This document shows, piece by piece, positions 59,951 through 64,000 of a DNA stretch of 64,000 nucleotides. Source of the stretch: VRUE01 sp963814915 (GTDB lineage Bacteria > Actinomycetota > Thermoleophilia > Solirubrobacterales > 70-9); NCBI GenBank assembly GCA_963814915.1, contig CAWFEI010000005.1, positions 248,001 through 312,000 on the forward strand, in the 5' to 3' direction. The stretch's first letter is position 1. Each line of letters opens with the position of its first letter. Below the pieces are notes generated by a model. It saw only the letters and a program-made list of their open reading frames with translations, was not told the origin of the DNA and made no database searches. Both the position numbers and the translations under genes were made by a program.

Positions 59951-60718
59951 ATGGGCGGATCGATCAACAGCGGCCCGCGCGAGTGGGACGCCGAGACCTA
60001 CGACGCGGTCTCCGACCCGCAGTTCGAATGGGGGATCGAGGTGCTCGAACGGATCGAGCTCCGCGGCGACGAGTCGGCGATCGACGCCGGCTGCGGCTCG
60101 GGCAGGATCACGGCCGAGCTGCTCGACCGCATCCCGCACGGCGAGCTGCTCGCGGTCGACGGCTCGGAGGCGATGATCGCCAAGGCGCGCGAGCGGCTGG
60201 GGGAACGGGCCGGCTACCTCGTCGCCGACCTGGCGGAGCTCGAGGTCGCCGAGCCCGTCGACCTCGTCTTCTCGACCGCGACTTTCCACTGGATCCCCGA
60301 CCACGACGCCCTGTTCGGCCGGCTGCACGCGGCGCTGAAGCCCGGCGGCCGCCTCGTCGCCCAGTGCGGCGGGCAACGCAACGTCGCCGAACACACCATC
60401 GCGATCGCCACTGTCGGCGCCCGGCCCGAGTTCGCCCCGCATCTGACCGAGATGACGGCGATCTGGAACTTCGCCGGGCCCGACGAGACCGAGCACCGCC
60501 TGCGCGCCGCCGGCTTCTCGGAGGCGCGCTGCTGGCTACAGCCGAAGCCCGTCACCCCGGCCGACCCGCTCGCCTTCATCACCACCGTCACCCTCGGCCC
60601 GATCCTCGCCCAGCTCCCCGAAGACCTCCATCGCCCCTTCGCCGAAGCCGTCCTCGAGCAATCCCCGGACCCCTTCACCCTCGACTACGTCCGCCTAAAT
60701 ATCGAGGCGAGGGCCTGA
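59951..60718 (+). CDS. SAM-dependent methyltransferase, trans-aconitate type
   Basis: 255 residues. Class I methyltransferase motif I IDAGCGSGRITAELL, motif II acidic LLAVDGSEAMI, and FSTATFHWIPDH, which resembles trans-aconitate 2-methyltransferase. Placed 8 nt after leuD, where a repair enzyme for aconitate-like by-products would make sense (inference). It converges with the HNH gene, stop to stop 1 nt apart. Confidence 0.83.
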   Translation: MGGSINSGPREWDAETYDAVSDPQFEWGIEVLERIELRGDESAIDAGCGSGRITAELLDRIPHGELLAVDGSEAMIAKARERLGERAGYLVADLAELEVAEPVDLVFSTATFHWIPDHDALFGRLHAALKPGGRLVAQCGGQRNVAEHTIAIATVGARPEFAPHLTEMTAIWNFAGPDETEHRLRAAGFSEARCWLQPKPVTPADPLAFITTVTLGPILAQLPEDLHRPFAEAVLEQSPDPFTLDYVRLNIEARA

Positions 60719-60719
60719 G

Positions 60720-62108
60720 CTAAGGCCCAGCCCGAGCCAGCAACCCTTCCACGGCCAGTCCCCGGTCATAGCGCTGACCCCGCCCCAGCGAGTGCAGCGC
60801 CCCGGGCAGCACCTCGACCCCGGCTGAGCGGTTGCGCCCGCGAAGCTCCGCAGCGCTGCCGCGGACGGGGGAGGGGACCGCGGGAACGACCCTGCCGTCG
60901 GGGCGGCGGAAGACGAGGCTGCCGTCGGCCTTGCGCGATACCCCGAAACCGCCCTCGTGCATGAGCCGGTGGTGGCGCCCACAGAGCAAGATCAGGTTGT
61001 CGAGCTTCGTCTTACCGCCGTGAGCCCAGTGCACGATGTGGTGGGCATCGACCCAGCTGCGGTTCTCACAACCCGGGAAGCGACAGCGGCCTTCGTCGCG
61101 CTCCCCCAGCGCTCTGCGGATCGCCGCCGGGATGACCCTGCTCTTGCGCCCGACGTCGAGCTCTCCCTTCGCTCCATGCAGGATCGGCAGCAGCGAGGCA
61201 TCGCAGGCCAGGCGTCTGGCCGACTCCGCGCAGATCGCCGGACCGCCCTCGAGGCCGCAGCCCGCCTCTGCGCCCCGGCCGGCAAGCGCCTCGGCCTCAG
61301 CATGGACGACCACCTGGTGGCGCTCCCCCGCGGGGCGTGGCGCGGAGTCGCCGGCGAGCGATCGCTCGGCCACCTCCACCAGCGCGTCGGCTATGTTCAC
61401 CCTGGGCCCCGGTTCTGCGGAACCGCCTTGAGCGCACACCGCATGGGCGACTTCGCGCTCATAGATCGCCACCTTTCCCGCCTCGATCGCTTTGAGGAAC
61501 AGGGCCCCGTCTTCGGGCGAGAGGCGCCCGCGGATCATCAGGCTGCCGTCCTCATCCCATTCGCAGGAGAGGAAGCGATCGCGGTGGGCGGCCTCGGCGC
61601 TTTCCAAGGAAACCGCCCGCCGGTAGCCGCGCACCAGGCGCTCCAGCTGGGAGGCGGTCGCCCATTGGGCCATCTCGAGCAGCTCTGGCTCGATCTCCGG
61701 AGTCGCGATCCTGGTGATCGCCCGCACCTTGGAGTAGCTCAGCTCGCCGCGCCCGAAGCACTCCCTTACCGCCTGCAAGTCCTCAAGGGCTCTGGCGACC
61801 CGAACGTGTTCTCTGGCAGAGCGCGGGTCGATCGCACAGCGCCAGGCGACCCAGGCCCCACAGGAGTGAAAGCCCCAGGACTCGTGCGCTCTTCGGCGGT
61901 CAAACTCGGCCACCAGCTCAAGCCAACGACAGGTCGCGGCGGCGATGTGGGCCGCCAGCTCGCCGATCTCGCGCTCCAGCCACTCGGTGGGGGTCTCGGC
62001 CAGGATCTCCTCGGCGGCCGCCCCGGCCTTTTTGCTCCTCCCTCTACGAACATATGTTCGATAGTACGCCTGCCTTCGGATGGTCAGATATGACCTCGAA
62101 AGCCGCAA
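60720..62108 (-). CDS. DUF222/HNH endonuclease-like protein (13E12 type)
   Basis: Up to 462 residues. DUF222 region (LEREIGELAAHIAAATCRWLELV, SWGFHSCGAWVAWRC) and a C-terminal HNH motif: CRFPGCENRSWVDAHHIVHW...LDNLILLCGRHHRLMHEGG. Actinobacterial 13E12 proteins often occur in many copies and some are LexA-controlled. The start is unclear: TTG 62108 would put the SOS box inside the gene; the DUF222 core starts about 62000, where only non-AUG codons such as CTG 62003 are in frame. Confidence 0.82.
   Translation of the reverse strand: MRLSRSYLTIRRQAYYRTYVRRGRSKKAGAAAEEILAETPTEWLEREIGELAAHIAAATCRWLELVAEFDRRRAHESWGFHSCGAWVAWRCAIDPRSAREHVRVARALEDLQAVRECFGRGELSYSKVRAITRIATPEIEPELLEMAQWATASQLERLVRGYRRAVSLESAEAAHRDRFLSCEWDEDGSLMIRGRLSPEDGALFLKAIEAGKVAIYEREVAHAVCAQGGSAEPGPRVNIADALVEVAERSLAGDSAPRPAGERHQVVVHAEAEALAGRGAEAGCGLEGGPAICAESARRLACDASLLPILHGAKGELDVGRKSRVIPAAIRRALGERDEGRCRFPGCENRSWVDAHHIVHWAHGGKTKLDNLILLCGRHHRLMHEGGFGVSRKADGSLVFRRPDGRVVPAVPSPVRGSAAELRGRNRSAGVEVLPGALHSLGRGQRYDRGLAVEGLLARAGP
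62047..62060. promoter_or_regulatory. LexA SOS box
   Basis: CGAACATATGTTCG is a perfect 14-bp palindrome matching the Gram-positive/actinobacterial SOS-box pattern CGAAC-N4-GTTCG. On the minus strand TACTAT lies directly before it, a possible -10, with GAGGGAGGAG (62044 to 62035) after it. Confidence 0.8.
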
Positions 62109-62327
62109 ATTGCGGGTGACTCAAGGCGGTTCCGCGGGGCCGATGGCTTCCCTATTGGAGGAATCGAGTTTTGGATCCACGCGGAGGGAGCACTGGTTCA
62201 GGCGGCCCGTGCTACTTCTGCTCTTCGTCCGAAGCGGGCGTTTCCCGCTGACAGTCGACGCGCTCGCAAATCTCGCCGAGCGGGAGCGCCGCGAGCGCAC
62301 TCGACCCGCCGGCCTCCTGGCGAATTC
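62109..62327. other. Intergenic region with diverged repeat copy
   Basis: No convincing gene. It contains one copy (62220-62269) of a repeat whose second copy is at 63481-63531. Short open frames here lack family features. Confidence 0.5.
62220..62269 (+). repeat. Imperfect direct repeat, copy 1
   Basis: Begins GCTCTTCGTCCGAAGC and ends GCGCTCGCAA; about 75-80 % identical to 63481-63531, with one indel. Confidence 0.65.
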
Positions 62328-62555
62328 CTAGTCTTCGGCGTCTGAAGCGGTGATGACGCGATAACTGAGCCCAAGGGCGACGAGCAAGACGACAACCAGC
62401 ACGATTAGTCCCAACCAGCCAATGAAGATGAACGCCGCCAGGATGGCGAGCACTGCCAGGGCCACGCCCACCGCCAGGGGAATGCCGGTCAGGTCCGAAT
62501 CCGACGGAGGCTGCCACCGGGACTTGCGCTGACCTTGCTTGGGAGGGCTCCCCAT
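62328..62555 (-). CDS. Small two-TM membrane protein
   Basis: 75 residues: a polar N-terminus (GSPPKQGQRKSRWQPP), two adjoining hydrophobic segments about 25-44 and 46-65, and an acidic tail. TAGCCT ends 8 nt before the ATG, which supports expression. Unknown family. Confidence 0.6.
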   Translation of the reverse strand: MGSPPKQGQRKSRWQPPSDSDLTGIPLAVGVALAVLAILAAFIFIGWLGLIVLVVVLLVALGLSYRVITASDAED

Positions 62556-62563
62556 GGAGGACC

Positions 62564-62569
62564 AGGCTA
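62564..62569 (-). promoter_or_regulatory. -10 of small membrane protein
   Basis: TAGCCT on the minus strand, 8 nt before ATG 62555. Confidence 0.5.
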
Positions 62570-62725
62570 CAGGCCGCCGGCACGCCCGTCATAGCAGCGC
62601 GCCACCTTTGGGCTGGTTGCGGCCGCATCGACAGACCCCACTCGCGCCGCTGCTTCGGACGAGGACGATTCGTCGCGAGTTCGCTGCGAGTCGACATGGA
62701 AGCCTTTGTCCTGGATATCCCCGTG

Positions 62726-62731
62726 TATACT
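62726..62731 (+). promoter_or_regulatory. -10 of abrB-doc
   Basis: TATACT ending 6 nt before ATG 62738; the closest match to TATAAT in the window. Confidence 0.65.
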
Positions 62732-62737
62732 GACGAC

Positions 62738-62992
62738 ATGAAGGTGGTCAAGGTCCGCCGGGTCGGCAACAGCAATGTGGTTTCGATACCGCGCGAGTTC
62801 GAGGCGCGCGGCTACGCCCCCGGAACGCCGGTGCTCGTCGAGGAGTTCGAGAACGGCGAGCTGCGGATCATGCCGACCGAGCAGGTGCGCGATCGGATTC
62901 GCGGCATCGGGAAGCGCGTAGTCGACGAGCACGCCGAGGCGCTGCAGATCCTTGCCGAGCACAATCCCGACGACGAGAGCGCCAAGCGGTAG
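62738..62992 (+). CDS. AbrB/SpoVT-domain antitoxin
   Basis: 84 residues. The swapped-hairpin AbrB fold KVRRVGNSNVVSIPREFEARGYAPG fills the N-terminal half; a helical C-terminus would bind the toxin. ATG 62738 is preferred over ATG 62696 because of the promoter at 62726. The toxin gene starts 11 nt after its stop. Confidence 0.85.
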   Translation: MKVVKVRRVGNSNVVSIPREFEARGYAPGTPVLVEEFENGELRIMPTEQVRDRIRGIGKRVVDEHAEALQILAEHNPDDESAKR

Positions 62993-63003
62993 ACGGGCCT
63001 CCG

Positions 63004-63402
63004 GTGGAGGAGAACGAGCCGGTCTATATCGAGCTCGCCGATGCGCTTGAGTTCTATGCCGCGATCATCGGTGGGACCACCGAAGGGGCCGCCGACCAGC
63101 TTCGCGATCAGGCCGGCCTCCAGGGCGCGCTGGGGCGGCCGCGCAATTACGCCCACTACCAAGAGGCCGACATCGCGCTGCAGGCCGCGGCGCTTGCGCA
63201 TGGCATCGCCGAGAGCCAGGCATTCATCGACGGAAACAAGCGCTTGGCGCTCGTTTCGATGCTCACCTTTCTCGAGGTCAACGGCTTCGAGGTCAACGCA
63301 ACGGACCCCGAGCTCGCCGATTGGATCATCGGCTTGAGCGCCGGCACGACCCCCGAGGAGCTTGCGGAGCTGATCCGCCCGCGGCTGCGAGAAGTCAAGT
63401 AG
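63004..63402 (+). CDS. Doc/Fic-fold toxin with altered catalytic motif
   Basis: 132 residues starting at GTG 63004 (MEENEPVYIELADALEFYA). The Fic/Doc loop reads SQAFIDGNKRLAL: the usual catalytic His is Gln72, whereas F74, D76, G77, N78, K79 and R80 are kept. Doc toxins phosphorylate EF-Tu and use that His, so this protein may be inactive or altered. It is paired with the AbrB antitoxin. Confidence 0.83.
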   Translation: MEENEPVYIELADALEFYAAIIGGTTEGAADQLRDQAGLQGALGRPRNYAHYQEADIALQAAALAHGIAESQAFIDGNKRLALVSMLTFLEVNGFEVNATDPELADWIIGLSAGTTPEELAELIRPRLREVK

Positions 63403-63661
63403 CCGCTCGCAGCAGCTGGACCCCGGCTGGATGGAGCTGCCGATGGAGGCGCCGCTCAAGGCAGATCGGCTCGCTCGTGCGCTCTTCGTCCGAAGCAGGC
63501 ATGTCCCGACTCACCGTCGAAGCGCTCGCAACCACGCGGGATGCAGAAGCGTCGCGGCGGCGAGGCCACCTTGTCCGGGGGAACTACCGAGGGCAGGCCA
63601 GGCCCCTGGCCAGGCCGAAGATCTCAGTTGGACGACTTGACAATGCGCGGTGAGCGATTCT
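63403..63661. other. Intergenic region, no clear gene
   Basis: Holds repeat copy 2 (63481-63531) and a GGCCAG/CTGGCC inverted pair near 63590-63620. Short open frames are not supported by any family resemblance. Confidence 0.4.
63481..63531 (+). repeat. Imperfect direct repeat, copy 2
   Basis: Begins GCTCTTCGTCCGAAGC and ends GCGCTCGCAA, like 62220-62269. The two copies bracket the small membrane gene and the abrB-doc module. Confidence 0.65.
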
Positions 63662-64000
63662 TCAGCGCACGCACGGGTACCAGGGTTGCGCGAAGAGGTC
63701 GTATGCCTTGTGGATCGAACTGAATTCGATTGCCCGCGCGGTCTTGCAGTAATGCTTCGGCTTTTGTTCGTACTCGGCCTCGAAGACCGCCTTGTCGTGG
63801 CGGATGAATTCCCGGTAGTAGCCGCATTCGTGGTACTGGAAGCACTGCTCGACGATCGCGAAATCGAAGGCGTTGATCAGCGCTGGGGCCTGGCGGCCGT
63901 CGTTCTTCAGCGCCACCGCCATGCCGCGCGCGTGGACCTCGCGGGCGACCCAGCGATTGAAGCGCAGCTGATCGTCCTTGGTGATCTTGAAACCGGTGCG
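63662..64000 (-). CDS. GH114-like endo-alpha-1,4-polygalactosaminidase, C-terminal part
   Basis: The C-terminal 112 residues; the frame is open to the right edge, so the 5' part is missing. RFNRWVAREVHARGMAVALKND, FDFAIVEQCFQYHEC and AVFEAEYE match the end of the TM1410/GH114 family, including the Glu-bearing EQCF and EAEY positions. The real N-terminus, signal peptide and activity cannot be seen. Confidence 0.8.
   Translation of the reverse strand, partial: RTGFKITKDDQLRFNRWVAREVHARGMAVALKNDGRQAPALINAFDFAIVEQCFQYHECGYYREFIRHDKAVFEAEYEQKPKHYCKTARAIEFSSIHKAYDLFAQPWYPCVR

Noticed and set aside
62080..62331. Small plus-strand frame beside the SOS box
   Set aside because: No promoter hexamer or Shine-Dalgarno, no recognisable family, and it contains repeat copy 1.
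63635..63640. TTGACA as a plus-strand -35
   Set aside because: No matching -10 at 16-18 nt and no plus-strand gene follows it.
63321..63653. Plus-strand open frames after doc
   Set aside because: They overlap the doc 3' end in other frames and cross a repeat; no family resemblance.
1..64000. tRNA, rRNA, CRISPR, prophage or insertion sequences
   Set aside because: I looked through the gaps for T-loop-like sequences, regular repeats and transposase or integrase motifs and found none. The DUF222-HNH gene alone is not evidence for a mobile element.

Overview
The window is GC-rich DNA (roughly 68-70 % GC by eye), densely packed with housekeeping and amino-acid/cofactor genes. Short or absent intergenic gaps, ATGA/GTGA stop-start overlaps, GTG/TTG starts, a menaquinone pathway, GatCAB-type tRNA amidation and an actinobacterial-style SerC point to an Actinomycetota genome. 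My best guess is a Solirubrobacterales-like member of the Thermoleophilia (inferred from protein character, not from a database search). No rRNA, tRNA, CRISPR array, prophage or insertion sequence was seen.

Layout. 1-6.6 kb: pnp(end)-M16 peptidase-dapB-amidase-dapA-rnj operon (RNA turnover plus lysine/diaminopimelate synthesis), closed by a terminator. 6.7-8.9 kb: two-component system on the minus strand. 9-12.5 kb: dnaE. 12.5-14.3 kb: Cys-rich protein and an acyl-CoA dehydrogenase. 14.4-18.4 kb: nfo and gltX head to head, then two LuxR-type regulators tail to tail. 18.5-23.8 kb: Rrf2-cysK-cysE, pcrA, folD. 23.8-26.5 kb: two membrane proteins and a GMC oxidoreductase. 26.6-31.4 kb: gatCAB, a type II NADH dehydrogenase and a zinc-ribbon membrane protein. 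31.4-36.3 kb: glycosyltransferase operon divergent from a UDP-sulfoquinovose synthase. 36.4-38.6 kb: ilvBN. 38.7-46 kb: menF, menD, menC, menA, menB, menE. 46-51.3 kb: ilvC, cupin, serC-serA, quinone reductase. 51.3-53.3 kb: secreted RTX-like protein and MFS exporter. 53.3-60.7 kb: leucine genes (leuA with a Leu-rich leader peptide, leuCD) around a ClC channel and an XRE-cupin regulator. 60.7-64 kb: accessory tail with a DUF222-HNH protein, a small membrane protein, an AbrB/Doc toxin-antitoxin pair and the end of a GH114-like glycosidase.

Regulation is the most informative layer. At about twenty transcription-unit starts a TAnnnT hexamer, often TAGnnT, ends 6-10 nt before the start codon. Transcription would then begin at or next to the start codon, which implies pervasive leaderless mRNAs. 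In four places the TAG stop codon of the upstream gene is itself the first half of the next gene's -10. In two divergent pairs, separated by 21 and 28 bp, the two -10 elements overlap or abut on opposite strands. By contrast leuA has a long leader: a 19-residue peptide with 8 Leu codons whose Leu-codon run is perfectly complementary (10 nt) to the leuA Shine-Dalgarno, while a second 9-bp helix would form a pseudoknot with it. This is a compact candidate for leucine-controlled translation of leuA.

Other points worth a second look: a perfect 27-bp operator-like palindrome over the ndh promoter; a LexA-type SOS box before the DUF222-HNH gene; a Doc toxin with Gln in place of the catalytic His; an HDOD protein with a complete HD metal site fused to a LuxR DNA-binding domain, beside a response regulator with a degenerate receiver; and a probable non-AUG start of the MFS gene.
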